A program made the translations under genes and the position numbers. DNA of 64,000 nucleotides from assembly GCA_028673005.1 (NCBI GenBank), contig CM054118.1, positions 4,738,410 through 4,802,409 on the forward strand, read 5' to 3'. This document shows, piece by piece, positions 45,366 through 57,165 of this stretch (positions are counted from its first letter, which is position 1; every line of letters starts with the position of its first letter). The stretch is from Tanypteryx hageni (Eukaryota; Arthropoda; Insecta; Odonata; Petaluridae). The notes beneath the pieces are model-generated. The model saw only the letters and a program-made list of their open reading frames with translations. It had not been told where the DNA came from and made no database searches.

Positions 45366-48276
45366 ATCCGGAGGTAAAATAGTCCCCCAATCGGATCTCC
45401 GGGCGGGGACTGCCTTGAGGAAAACATTTGTCGAAAGTAAATTACGAATAGGGACTTGGAACGTAAGAACTATGAGAAAGGCAGGAAAGCTAGAGAACTT
45501 GAAAGAAGAAATGAGAAGAAATAGAGTTGACATTATAGGGCTAAGCGAAACTAGATGGGAGGGAGAAGGACAGTTCGACTCGGAAGAATTCACGGTAGTT
45601 TATTCTGGAGGAAATAGTGGGGAAAGGGGAGTAGCTCTGGTACTTAGGAATGATATGATGAAAAGCGTGACAAAGATAATAGCAACGAACGATAGACTGA
45701 TGGCAATAAAGCTAAAAGCAGTCCCAGTGGACATGCTGATAATCCAGGTATATATGCCAACGTCAGCTCATGACGATGAAGAAATAGATGAGATCTATGA
45801 GCAAATTAATGAAATTTACGAAGAAGACGGAAGAGGAAAGGTAAACTGCATAATAATGGGAGATTGGAACAGCATAGTCGGAGAAGGACAGGAAGAAAAT
45901 GTTGTCGGGCAATACGGACTTGGAAAGAGAAATCGAGGAGGGGAGAAACTCGTAGAATTCTGCATCAATAATGACCTTGTAGTGACTAATACATGGTTCA
46001 AAAACCATAAACGAAGGTTATACACATGGAAAAGCCCAGGAGATAGAATGAGATGCCAAATAGATTACATCCTTGTAAAACAAAGATTCAGGAACAGCAT
46101 AAAGAATGCCAAGGCATTGCAAGGAGCGGACATTGATTCAGATCACAGCCTTCTAATAGTTGACGTGAGTACAAAGCTCAAACAAATAAGAAAAACGAGA
46201 AGAGAAAGACAGACCTGGGACCTAGAAAAACTGAAAGAAAGGCAGGATGTAGTCAGCATGAAGTTGGAAGATAACCTAAGGAAGTTGGAAAACAAACCGA
46301 AGACCGTTGATATAGAATGGGATGAAATTAAAACCAGTATCAAGGATACCTTGGATAAAGAGATTGGAAAACAAGAGAAGAAAATCAGAAAACCATGGAT
46401 CACGAAGGAAATGCTGGAGAAAATGGATGAGAGACGAAAATGGAAAAACGTTAACAGTGAAGAAGGTAGAGCCAACTATAGGCGTATAAACAATGAGTTG
46501 AGAAGGGTAACAGATAAAGCTAGAGAAAACTGGATAAAAGGAAAATGTGATGAAATAGAACAAATGGAGAAGTTAGGACGGTACGATATGATGTACGCTA
46601 GGGCACTGGAATTAGAAGATAAGAAGTCTAATGGAATTTGTGGTAAAGGAATTATGAATACGGATGGGAAGATAGTCTCAGAAACAAAGGATGTAGCACA
46701 GGTATGGGAAGAATACATTAAGGAATTATACAGCAAACAGGCAGGAGAGGGGAAAATAGAACTGGAAAATGAGAAAAACATTGAAGAAGACAACTTAGGA
46801 CCAAGTATTATGGAGAGCGAAGTAGAAAAGGCGATAGTGGAACTAAAGAAGGGGAAAGCCACGGGCAGCGATGGAATACCGGCTGAGATACTTAAAGTCA
46901 TAGGATCAGAAGGACTAAAAGCGATCACGAAATTAATTAATAAGATTTACGACACGGGAGAATGGCCTCAGGATTTCCTAGAAGTAACAATGATCCCTCT
47001 AAAGAAGAAGCCAAAGGCAATGCAGTGTAAAGATTACAGAACTATAAGCCTTCTGTCACACACATCGAAGATCATCACGAGGATTCTTAATAAAAGGCTG
47101 GAGAAAAAGGCAGAAGAAATAATAGGGGAAGATCAATTCGGTTTCAGAAAAGGACGAGGAACTAGAGATGCTATAGGAGTAGTTAGAATCATATCAGAAA
47201 GGGCAATAGAATACAGTCAAGATATCTGCGCATGTTTCGTAGACTGGCAGAAGGCCTTTGATAGAGTAAATTGGGTAAAGTTGATGAAGATATTAAAGGA
47301 TATAGGTGTAGACTGGAAAGACAGGAGATTGATTAGGAATCTATATGAGAATCAAGTTGTAAAGGTTAGGTTTGAGAATGTGGACACCTGCGGAATAAAT
47401 ATCGGTAGAGGAGTAAGACAAGGCTGCTGCCTATCGCCAACCCTATTCAATATATATGGAGAAAGTCTAATGCAAGAAGCTTTAGAAGGCACAGGGGATT
47501 TCAAAATTGGAGGAAGGATTATAAGAACAGTAAAATACGCAGATGATCAAGTACTTCTAGCAAGAAAGGAAGAGGAACTACAAAAAATGATAAATAGACT
47601 AGTGATAACAGGTAGAAAATACGGTATGGAAATAAATACAGAAAAATCCAAGGTCATTCGAATATCGGGTAAAGAAGAGAATCTGAACATAACTATTGGG
47701 GGAAAGCCATTAGAACAAGTTTCAGAATATAAATACCTTGGAAGTATCATAACACGAGAGGCAAAATGTACGGATGAGATCAAAACTAGAATAGGAAAAG
47801 CAAAAGCGGCTTTCAGGAGAAAGAAACAACTACTTACAGGGAATATAAGGGAAGATATCCGCAAGAAGTTGATAAAATGCTACGTATGGAGTATAGCATT
47901 GTATGGGGCAGAAACATGGACGCTAAGGAAAAATGACATCAAATACTTGGAAAGCTTTGAAATATGGACTTGGAGGAGAATGCTGAAGATAAAATGGACA
48001 GATAGGATGAAAAACGATGAAGTGCTACGAAGAATAGGAGAGAAGCGAATGATTATACAGACTATCAGAAAGAGGAAGGCTAACTGGGTTGGACATTACA
48101 TGAGGAGAGAGAGTATGATTAAAGATGTGTTAGAAGGAAAACTAGATGGGAAAAGGGAAAGAGGTAGGAAAAGGTATCAGCTGATAGACGATTTGAAAGG
48201 GAAAGAGAGTTATCAAGATATGAAGAGGACAGCGGAAAATAGGAGTATATGGAGAACCAGGTTTAACCATGAATAA
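45265..48276 (+). CDS. LINE endonuclease-reverse transcriptase (RTE-like)
   Basis: An open frame of 1003 codons. Residues 1-8 come from the flanking palindrome arm and 9-32 are Tyr-Ile pairs from (TA)n, so the element's own protein starts at or after residue 33. The first in-element ATG is residue 70 (45472), inside the endonuclease motif IGTWNVRTM, so start usage is unclear. Endonuclease domain about 61-300: SETRW (E95), GDWNS (D200) and SDHS (H294) are the expected catalytic positions. Reverse transcriptase about 520-800: GSDGIPAEIL, DQFGFRKGRGTRDA, FVDWQKAFD (D660), RQGCCLSPTLFNIY and YADD (758-761), all intact. The C-terminal region has ALYGAETW and WTWRRMLKIKWTDR, then a basic tail; similar C-termini occur in RTE-type proteins. 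Function: nicks target DNA and copies the element RNA at that site. No disabling change is seen. Confidence 0.85.
45288..45360. repeat. (TA)n tract, 5' side of LINE
   Basis: About 73 bp of pure TA between the palindrome arm and the LINE. In the LINE frame it reads as twelve Tyr-Ile pairs. Confidence 0.95.
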
Positions 48277-48315
48277 TCACGGACCTGTCTACGGACAGAC
48301 TACCTATGATGATGA

Positions 48316-48317
<2 letters not shown>
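45361..48317 (+). mobile_element. RTE-like LINE, apparently full length, inserted in (TA)n
   Basis: Begins at AAACAATCCGGAGG just after the TA tract and ends in a short (GAT)n run before TA resumes at 48318. It carries one uninterrupted endonuclease-reverse transcriptase frame and short untranslated ends. Simple-repeat 3' tails and a single APE-RT frame are usual for the RTE group. Sitting in the middle of a (TA)n tract means any target duplication cannot be distinguished from the microsatellite. Intactness suggests a recent insertion. Confidence 0.8.

Positions 48318-48381
<64 letters not shown>
48318..48381. repeat. (TA)n tract, 3' side of LINE
   Basis: About 64 bp of pure TA following the (GAT)n tail; with 45288-45360 it is probably one tract split by the LINE. 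Confidence 0.95.
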
Positions 48382-48383
<2 letters not shown>

Positions 48384-48426
48384 CCTTGTTGCCACCCTCA
48401 TCACTACCTTTTCTTATTCTTTTCTT
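48382..48426 (-). repeat. Palindrome arm, right of LINE
   Basis: AACCTTGTTGCCACCCTCAT then CACTACCTTTTC; reverse complement of 45243-45287. Confidence 0.85.
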
Positions 48427-48847
48427 CATATTTCTTCTTCTTCTTTTCTTCATATTTGGACCGGATCAAATAAACAGGGGTGCCACAATTACAAATTAAA
48501 TAAATGTATCGTGATATATGCCAAATTAAACGGACAGTATAATATGATTGAGTTTCCATTTTATTTCCCACATTACATTTTCCTGGAAAATTACACAGAG
48601 ACAAGGGGCGAATTTCTGTGACTTGCCTCAGGGCGCGGGAGATCCTAGCTACGCAACTGCATGGAAGAGAGACATTTTTGACATGACGAAATCACCACAA
48701 CATCCTTGTAGCCAGTGCAATGTTTTGATCAAAATAATAAAAATATATTTAGAACAAACATTATTGCTCCAGTAATATAGGTTATCCTAGGCTAAGTGAA
48801 TGGGTCACGTGCTTGGTTTCTCGCGAAACCCAGTTAGGGAAACCCTG

Positions 48848-48855
48848 CTCTAAAG
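48848..48855 (+). repeat. hAT 8-bp target duplication, right
   Basis: CTCTAAAG, identical to 44087-44094. Confidence 0.9.
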
Positions 48856-49007
48856 TAACGCCCGGTTAACTACGTTCCTCAAACTCATATTTTCCTATGC
48901 TTCCCATATTACGTATGGCGTTGCGGTGCAATGTTTCGCCGCTTCCCCGCCATTTATAGCTCTCCTGTTGCTGTCTCGAGCCACTGCCGCCTACAAGTAG
49001 CAGTTCT

Positions 49008-49215
49008 ATGAACTCATACTTAACCCAATCCGCGGGTGGGAGCAAAGTGAACGAGTACAGGAAACCAACCCAAAACCCGGGTGGCCGAGGAGGACAGAGA
49101 TTCCCCTAAAGCTGTCACCTTTCCTTAGTTTGAAATTCCCGTATTACGTAGATATGACGTTGTAGTTCCCGTCATGGACGGCGTTGGCATCTGCGTGCCA
49201 AGTTAATGACAAAGT
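49008..49215 (-). repeat. Outer long inverted repeat, right arm
   Basis: Partner of 43898-44038; contains an additional internal block (about 49037-49105). Confidence 0.7.
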
Positions 49216-49219
49216 ACCA

Positions 49220-49875
49220 AATAAGCAAATATTAAAACAGTAAAGAAAGAACTTAAATAAAAGCAAGTGCTATTATAGTTAAGTAATTCAAGTACATACT
49301 ATTGTTCTAACGATAATTTTGTTAGGTATAGGGCAAGTGATACGGTATACATTATGTACCTCTGAAAAAAATCTGAAGGTATAAATTCTGAAATGCCTGT
49401 TATTCGAAATTTTGATTATTCGATATCCGACTAATACGGAGTTTCCCGTGAGGGCAAAGTTTGTTCCTCTCCATAGTAATGTTATCTGCCCACATCATGT
49501 TGCGTCGAAAAATCGATGTGTATTGTTTGACACCTGTGTGCCGCCAGACGATATAAAAATACTTAAAATGAGGCGAGGGATGCGCGCAGTATACGCTTTC
49601 GTGCGACGCGATCCTACACGTGCGTCCCAGCATTCATGAGATTCGAATTTGAGCGAAAGGCCACACGACCTTAAAAAAATAGCGGGAAACGCCTTTCGAA
49701 ACACTCACACTAATGATCGGGTTAAAATGACTCCCTCTTCAAACGCCCAAACAATCCACGAGCCACGTTACTAACTCCCAAAAAGGCCGCCATTTGAGGC
49801 GGTGGCGCAGGTGAACTTCTCTCGAAAATAAAAATAAATAAAAAAGAAAGAGGAAGCGTCTCTTTCGCTCCTTTC
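49220..49875. other. No gene recognised
   Basis: Overlapping frames at 49400-49704 have no motif. TTATTCGAAATTTTGATTATT near 49400 has a weak pogo-like look. Confidence 0.4.
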
Positions 49876-49889
49876 TTGAACTCTCACCC

Positions 49890-50020
49890 TCCCTTCCCCT
49901 TCTCCCTCTCTCTCCCTCCCTCTCTCTCCCTCCCTCTCTCTCCCTCCCTCTCTCTCCCTCCCTCTCTCTCCCTCCCTCTCTCTCCCTCTCTCTCCCTCCC
50001 TCCCTCCCTCTCTCTTCCAC
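49890..50020. repeat. (CCCTCTCT)n array
   Basis: CCCTCCCTCTCTCTCC units. Frames through it are low-complexity. Confidence 0.95.
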
Positions 50021-50024
50021 ATAC

Positions 50025-51615
50025 ATCCACAAGAAAGAAGAGGAGGAAATTCCCGAAAAAAGAAATGGAGAAACAAAAGACCGTCAAAACTGGCGAACTG
50101 TCGTCAAGACGTCGGAAATTAATACAAAAACACGAAATGAAAAAGGGAAACCGGAACAAAGTCCTCAAAAATGCGTACGTGTGTGTGTGCGAGAGTAAAA
50201 AAACGCCCCTCCAATTCTTCCCCTCTTTGCTCATTCTCTTATCAAACAGCGGTGGCGACGCGAGGCGGTCCACGAAGGAAACACATTTACAAATAAAAAA
50301 GAAGAGGGACGGCGGGCAGTTAATTTTTTCAAGCGCGCACGCGCACTCAGGGAAGGGAAAAAATGGGGAAAAGTTTTTTTCCCATTTTTAGCGGAAAGAA
50401 AAAGAGATATCTATAGAGAATGAGGTGTACATGTACACTCCAAAAGGTTATTAAAATAGAAGAGAGAAGGGAATGAAACGGAGGAGACTAAAAATCGTGC
50501 AGAATAAAACAGAATAACGTCGAGGTTGACCGCTAAACTCCTTCATTCTTTTTTCCATCCCTTCTTTTTTTCCTTTTAACATCCATCATCTGTCACGAGG
50601 TTTGTTCGGCTGTGGCGAGTGGATTGGACGGAGGAGGTTGAAAAGGCAAATGGATGCGGAGGAGAGGAAAGGAGAGGGAATTTTTTATTCAGCCAAAATA
50701 GGACGGTCCGAAGGGGACTGACTCTCTTGCGAACGGTGATCTTCCTTTTTTATTTCCGCTCCTCCTAAGGAAACGTAGAGAGGGGGGAGCTGGAGGAGAG
50801 AGGATACAGTATCCTGGATGCTCCCAAATGCGGTTTTGAGGCAAAGGAGGGAAGAGATCAGGGCATTTCCTCCCTCCCTCCCCCTCTTCCTCCTATCTCC
50901 GTGGGTCCATTGCGGCCGAATCCGAAATTGGACATAAATCCAAGTTCGGTGAGGGGCCGATAGATGGGGGTGAGGTGGGCAGGTAGGAAGGGGGTAGTGC
51001 TCGTGGCGACGCCAACAAAAGTAAAAAAAGAAACTACGTGGAGTTGCAAAATTAAGTGTCCCTCTAGCGATTCAGAAGGAAGATGTAATGGAAAGCAACC
51101 ATTTTTATTCCGCACCGCGATCGTTTTTCATTTCCATTTTTGTTTTCGAACGACCGTTCCTTTGTTTTTATCTTTTTCCCGCGTTCCTCCCCGACTTTCC
51201 TTCGATGGTCTGCCGATGGCAATTTCGATCGTGCGGACGGCGATTCTCGCGTGTTTTCTTATTTAAGTCCTCTGGCTGTCAACCCGTCTCCTCCGGAAGA
51301 GGACGACATGCGGACGGTTCGACTCTATGGAGAAGAGGTTCGCTCCGGTCGTAAACGGTCGGCCAAATGTACCGGAGATGGAAGAGGAACAATAACCCCA
51401 AACGTCTGGGTTCGAGGCGTCCGGAAAATTAAGCGGTCCCGAGAGTCAATGCGAGTCGCATAATGGAAGTTGCATAAAATGGATAATGGAATCCGGCGCG
51501 AGAGATACATAGTTCCATCTCGCCCGTATCTTATTTCTTCTCTCGTGTTGACGTCGCATCTCGAGACCGCTAAAGTCGCGCCGTGTGCGAAATGGGCACG
51601 CGGAATTTGTTTCTT
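50025..51615. other. No gene recognised
   Basis: Composition is more balanced from about 50860 to 51510, with several overlapping frames (e.g. 51140-51463, 107 codons) that lack recognisable domains. It may include unique host sequence, but no exon can be supported. Confidence 0.4.
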
Positions 51616-51620
51616 CGTTT

Positions 51621-51760
51621 TCAGGTGCTCTTGACCAGCGAATCGACAGTAGCGAAACTCCTTATGGGCGCGTTTCCTTCGTTAGTTCGCGTGTTTCATC
51701 TTCGAAACTACTGAGCGTATTTTCATGAAACTTGGTATTTAGGACTTTACAGCAAATAAA
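51621..51760 (+). repeat. Dispersed repeat R3, copy 1
   Basis: GACCAGCGAATCGACAGTAG, CTTATGGGCGCGT, then GAGCGTATTTTCATGAAACT and TTGGTAT. The same order is at 63321-63455. Class unknown; resembles widely dispersed arthropod repeats. Confidence 0.55.
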
Positions 51761-51764
51761 ATAA

Positions 51765-53025
51765 GAAAATTATATAAATGGTTCACATGACCTAATTAGG
51801 GTTGCCACTTTACTGGTGACAAAACATGAACTTTCAGTCACATATCGTAAAATATCAGTTATTTTGAAAAAGTCTTCAAATCAAATTTGTAGAAATAGTC
51901 AAGTAGAATATATATTGCCCAGTACATTTTTAACGATGGAGTAGCCGTTTTAATGACAATCAAACGAGAAAGGCGTGATTCACTTTGAACTTAGAGAAAT
52001 TTCTTCGAGTTTTTAATTGTTATCAAGGAAAACATTCTTCGTAGCAACTGAATTAAGTAAGATCAACTACAAATAAGTTAAATTTCCTTTCGTGCGTCTA
52101 CAGCATATAGTAAATGAAAGGAAATAGTAAAATTCACGTTTGTGGACGCCATCTTGTGGAACTGTTTGCATTTTACACAGTTTTAATGTGGAAAATACAA
52201 AGTTTTCATTTTTCATTGCGAAATGAAATAGATTATCCACGACGAAAAAAATAACTTAAGTACGTTTATATTCCTTACGTTATACACACAGCTTTAGTAA
52301 GTGAAAGGAAATGGATAATTTAAGACGACGGAATTAACGTGGACGTAAAGATTACTACTGCTCATTTCAAGTGAGGTGTGTTTTAAATAATTTTGGATTG
52401 TTTTATTAATTACTGACGATTATAAAATAAATCAATAAATCGCAAATTCAGTATTGTCTTGGCGTCGCTTCTGATTCATCGTTTAGCATTGCTTATAAAT
52501 TAGATCAGGCCACTGATATTTATCTTTGTTTTTGACAAAGCATAAATCGTAAAGAACGCCTTTGGTAACTCTTCGTACTCCGAAATGGAGTATACCTTTC
52601 CATTCTTGTTTTATTTCAGCCTTTCAAGTTCCGAAAGCTTCTAGATGGAAGTTTTCCAATCGAAATGAAATGGCCAGCGACAGACGCAAGCGATAACAAT
52701 ATATGAAGAGTCACGAGAGCAAAAATACATCGAAAAAGAATCAGTGAATAATGGGGAAATGAAACTTGAAAAGTGGTATAAAAAATTGACAGTCTGAAAG
52801 GCAAGTTTACATGACAAAACTTTCCTATTTAATCTACATATTAATTAATTTATTTTAATTAGCTTATAAACAGACTTTAAAAATGATATGAAAAACATTT
52901 TTAAATGTCTAAAAGGCAGGTGACGTGAAAAATATTTTAATTTGTTTTAACTAGCACTTAAACAGCAGTTAACGGCATTTTACAATAAGCTTAATAATGT
53001 TAACAAAGACAATCATAGGTAACCA
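51765..53025. other. No gene recognised
   Basis: AT-rich. A short R8-like word (ATGTGGAAAATACAAAGTTT) occurs near 52187. TTTCCTTTC / GAAAGGAAAT words recur at about 52090, 52115 and 52300. Confidence 0.45.
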
Positions 53026-53027
53026 TG

Positions 53028-53112
53028 TAGTGGGCAGAATTCGAACTCAGTACCCTATCACTGGGAGTCATGCACGCTTACCACATCTCTACAGAAGCCG
53101 GCATCTCTTTCG
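53028..53112 (-). repeat. tRNA-like SINE fragment
   Basis: On the minus strand AGATGTGGTAAGCGTGCATG (A-box-like) is followed about 40 bases on by GAGTTCGAATTCTGCCC (B-box-like). tRNA-derived, degenerate. It lies just upstream of the LTR element. Confidence 0.5.
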
Positions 53113-53137
53113 ATAAAGAGTTCTCACTGATCACTGT

Positions 53138-53382
53138 TGTGTGCGAGGGCGCGACATTCGATCCTTCCCGTTTCCTTCCTCCTGTATCTTCGCCTCCTAT
53201 TCCCCTCTATTCCAGAGAAGCGGAGAAGTTTCGAGAACTAGCCGGAGCAGGGATAAAAGGAGAGCACCGGAGCGAGGCTTGAGGGAGTACGAAACGAGAC
53301 ACGCCGAGAGTACGGCCCGTATTGAGAACGATAACAAAAGGAAATATCCCGATACAAATTGCAGTTGTTATTTACCGCTACA
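53138..53382 (+). repeat. 5' LTR
   Basis: Runs TGTGTGCG ... GCTACA. It contains a TATA-like GGGATAAAAGGAG and is closely matched by 57314-57576, apart from indels. Confidence 0.85.
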
Positions 53383-53439
53383 TGGTGGCAGCGTAGAAGA
53401 ACGAACCGTTCCGAGGAATTTAAATCCAAGGAGCAGACC

Positions 53440-54355
53440 ATGCCGGGCGAAAGTAAGTCAACGGTCGTCGTTACACAACAGGCGATTGTGCAGCCGCCCT
53501 CCCGATTCTCCTTTGTCGCCAAGGACTGGCTACGATGGCCACAACGTTGGGAGCGATTTTGGAAGGCTTCGTGACTCTCCCGGCAGGCAGAGGACGAGCA
53601 ATTAAATATGTTCTTGTACACAATGGGTGACAAGGCAGACGACATTCTTCCCAGTTTCAAATTAACAGAGCGGCGACTTTGGTCGTATTTGATCGTGTAC
53701 GAGAGATATATAATAACTACCATAAGAACAAAATGAACACCGTCTACATGACGGCGAAGTTCAACCAGCGCAACCAAATGAACGGAGAAGCGGTTGTCGA
53801 CTTCATTTCCGAGCTGAATCGACTGGTGCAGTACTGCAACTACTGAAGCTTAGAAGACGAACTATTACGAGATCGCATCGTAGTCGGCGTGCGCGACGAG
53901 CAGCTATTGCAGGCGTTGCAAATGGACTCGTAATTGACGCTGGAAAAGGCAATGCGGAAAGTACAAGCCGAAGAGATTCGTCATCAGCAGTCGACGTTGC
54001 GGGGAGGAGCGAACGACGGGTCACCACCGGAGTCCTCCGGATTGGAAGTACAGGTGGTGCACCAACGTGAACTTCCCAAGTACAAGAAAAATATCAAAAT
54101 GGAGAAGAATGCTAATCAACCGACTAAGCGGTGCGGGAGATGCGGCCGATCACCCCAGCATACCTTCTCAGAGTCCCCGGTGCGGCTGTCGTCTTGCAAC
54201 ACCTGTCACAAGAAGGGTCATTGGGCTGCGGTGTGTAGGTCAAAACAGACTGTGGCAGCAGTCAACGATGAAGAAGAAGACATGTACTTCATGGACCGTG
54301 TTGACGCTGGAATGAGGCATGGTGGGTTACCGTTGAAATTAATGAAACAAGGGTG
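53440..54355 (+). pseudogene. gag-like gene remnant
   Basis: Starts at an ATG (53440) shortly after the primer-binding region. Frame breaks occur at about 53573 and several later points. Recognisable pieces are a capsid-like region, with MGDKADDILPSF near 53620 and KFNQRNQMNGEAVVDF near 53757, and at the C-terminus a zinc knuckle CNTCHKKGHWAAVC (54195-54236), which has the CX2CX4HX4C pattern used by nucleocapsids to bind RNA. Internal stops prevent a full Gag. Confidence 0.75.
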
Positions 54356-57165
54356 AAATTCAAGCTAGATACAGGGACCGACGTGTCAGTAATGGATCTA
54401 CGATTTTAAAAGATTCTTGCCTAATAAGCCGTTGAAATCCACATCTAAGCGGCTAGCCGGGTGGGGCGGCACCTTTTTCCGGTAACGGGCTGGTTTTTGA
54501 CGAAAATGTCTTGGAAAGGCAAGTCGTGCATAGAAGATATATACGTCACGGAGGGAGGAAAATAGGCAATGGGAATAATGTCTTGGGTGAATGCAGTCAC
54601 ACCAACACCGGGGCGAGTGGAAGAGTCCTATCCATCATCGTTAACAAGGCTGGGGCGGATGGCAAGACCATACGAGATTCAGCTTAAGGATGGGGCGAAG
54701 AGTTTTTCAATTACCACACCCCGAAGAGTTCCGATTCAATTGTTTGACAAGGTGAAGTCCGAGTTAAGACGCATGCAATACGGAGACATCTCTCCAGTCG
54801 ACGGGCCCACAGATTGGTGTGCACCGATGGTCGTGGTCCCGAAATCAAACGGCGACGTGTGAGTATGAGTAGACTACACAGAACTGAATGCAAACGTGAA
54901 GCGCGAGCGAGTCATCTTACCGGCGGTCGATGAGATTTTGGCGGGATTATCGGTAGCGAAATATTTCACGAAGTTAGATGCCTGCTGGGGATATTATCAA
55001 ATTCCCTTGAGCGATACCTGCAAGAAATACACAACACTCCGTTTGGGAGGTTTTACTTTTATCGTCTACCAATGGGGTTATCATCGGCGGGTGAGCTATA
55101 TAAGAAGAGGATGTCGGAAATTTTGACGGCCCTTGAAGGAGTGGTTAATCTTCTAGACGGCGTGTTGATATTCGGGGGCAGAAAGGAGCCACACAACGAA
55201 CGGCTGAACAATTTTAAGAAGATCCCAAGAGGTGGGAGTAACGCTCAATAAAAATAAATGCAACTGGAGTGTTCAGGAATACAGGTTCCTGGGGCATCTA
55301 ATCTCGGCCGAGAAAGGCATAAGCGTCGATTCCGAGAAAATGAAAGCCACTGTGGGAATGAAAGGGCCACCACCACCGAAGAAATACGGCAATTCCTGGG
55401 GATGGTTCGGTACCACCTTAAGTTTTGAAGAACCTAACCGATATTACGCATCTGTTACAAGAATTGCTCGCCGTAGAAGGAGACCTTCCTTGGACAAGGG
55501 TGCATGACAAAGCATTTAACCGGGTGAAGAGGATGCTGGTCGAGGCGCCAGCTTTAGCGTTCTTCGACTCCTCCCGGCCGTGCAGGGTGTCAGCGGATGC
55601 GTCGTTATACGGACTGGGCGCGCTTGTCGAGCAGCGACAATAAGATGGACAATGACGCGCAATAAGTTATGCATCTCGCGCTCTCACAGACACGGAGAAG
55701 CGATATGCGCAGATAGAGAAGGAGGCATTGGCTCTCACCTGGGCATGTGAAATTTTTGCGACACACATAGTAGGGGCTCCCTTCATGTTGAGAACCGATC
55801 ATAAACCATTAGTAGCATTATTAGGAAGCAAGCCACTAAGTGAGTTATCCGCGAGATTGCAGCGATTTCGTATGCACCTTATGCGATTTGATTATACCGT
55901 AGAGCATGTCCCAGGAAAGAAGTTGTGTACACCCGACACTCTCTCTCGAGTTCCGCTGGAAGAGAAGTCCGACGAGAACGACATACTCAACGATGAAATG
56001 GAGTTCTTTGTAAATTCAATTGTTTTTCACGTTCAGATGACGGACGGGCTAATAAAGAGAGTGCGTGCAGCGCAGCGAGAAGATCGAGTATTTCTCCAAG
56101 TTCGCGAGTATGTCAAAAAGGGGTGGCCAGCAACAAAAATAAACATCGATTAGGAGGCTAAGGAATTCCTTGAATACCGAAGTAGCTTGACGGAGGTCGG
56201 TGGACTGCTCATGCAAGGATAGAGACTGGTTATCCCAAGATCGCTGCGGGGAGAAATGCTTTCAAGACTGCACCGAGGACACCTGGGAATAGTTAAATGC
56301 AGGCACGCGCAAAGGAATCGGTATGGTGACCGACGATTTCGCCAAAGATCCGAGAAATGGTAACGAGGTGCGAAGAATGCATCGAACACCTTACGCTACC
56401 AGTGGAACCACTTATGCCGACCGATCCACTAGGACGCCCGTGGGAGAAGAAGAATAGACATCGCCTCGGTAAAGGGATGAGATTAACTGGTGGCCATTGA
56501 TTATTTATCTAGATACCCGAAAGTAGCGTTGCTAAGCTCAACATCGCTAGCAGTAGTTATTGAAAAAATAAAAGGAATATTTGCAAGGTTTTGGTACCCC
56601 GGAGGTGGTGAGAACTGACAATTCCGAGAAGATATGAGAACTTTCGCCAAAATATAAAATTTTTGTTTAATTACCAGCAGTCCTTATTTATCGCGAAGCA
56701 ATGGACAAGCAGAAGCGTGAGTAAAAATAGTGAAAAATATTCTAACCAAGGAAAAAGATCCTAATCTGGGTCTGCTGGTCTATCGCTCAACGCCACTGGA
56801 GACGGGCCACAGCCCATCGGAGTTATTAATGGGACGGAAACTGCGGACAGATACTCCGATGGTCAATGGGGTGTTTGAACCTAAGTGGTCGGATATAGCA
56901 AAGCAGAATAAACATGACGATGAAGACAATAAAAGATAAACAACAGTACGACCGTCGACACCGAGCTCGGGGGCTGCAGGAGCTTCAACCCGGTGACCGA
57001 TAATGGATGGTCGATAAGAAGTGTTATGGGAATGTGGTGAGGAAGAGAGCGGAGCCGCGTTCCTATGAGGTACAAACAAATGAAGGTATATATCAGAGAA
57101 ATAGGGCACATCTAGTGCTAACGCCAAAAAGGGAGCAGTACACTGCCTCGGATCCGGAAAAGGTG
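54356..57165 (+). pseudogene. pol-like gene remnant (PR-RT-RNase H-IN)
   Basis: The protease active-site motif LDTGTDVSV is at about 54365. Reverse transcriptase runs from about 54660 to 55300, with DWCAPMVVVPKSNG, FTKLDACWGYYQIPL and, where a DD pair is expected, LLDGVLIF (about 55150), so one catalytic Asp is replaced by Gly. RNase H about 55560-55960 has EKEALALTWA, LRTDHKPL and the exit motif DTLSRVP. Integrase from about 56000 has LHRGHLGI and CEEC (zinc finger), VAIDYLSRYPKV, RTDNSE (about 56610) and NGQAEA (about 56705), all typical, but in different frames. At least ten stops or frame changes. Inactive. Confidence 0.8.

Larger units (their letters stand above)
44095..48847. mobile_element. 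hAT MITE interrupted by nested insertions
   Basis: Termini are CAGAGTTGCCCAAACTCTG and (read inward) CAGGGTTTCCCTAACTGGG, 14 of 19 identical. A perfect 8-bp duplication CTCTAAAG lies outside both. The element's own DNA is probably only about 44095-44285 and about 48500-48847. Between these lie the R7 repeat, a palindrome and the LINE. It encodes no transposase, so it is non-autonomous. It sits between the arms of an outer inverted repeat. Confidence 0.8.

Noticed and set aside
45763..46928. Minus-strand frames inside the LINE
   Set aside because: They are antisense to the intact endonuclease-RT frame.
49876..50391. A 171-codon plus-strand frame
   Set aside because: Its first third is a CT-array product. 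The rest has no recognisable motif and the start lies in the array.
53141..53605. A 154-codon frame at the left of the LTR element
   Set aside because: It runs through the 5' LTR and gag start in the wrong frame relative to the gag signals.
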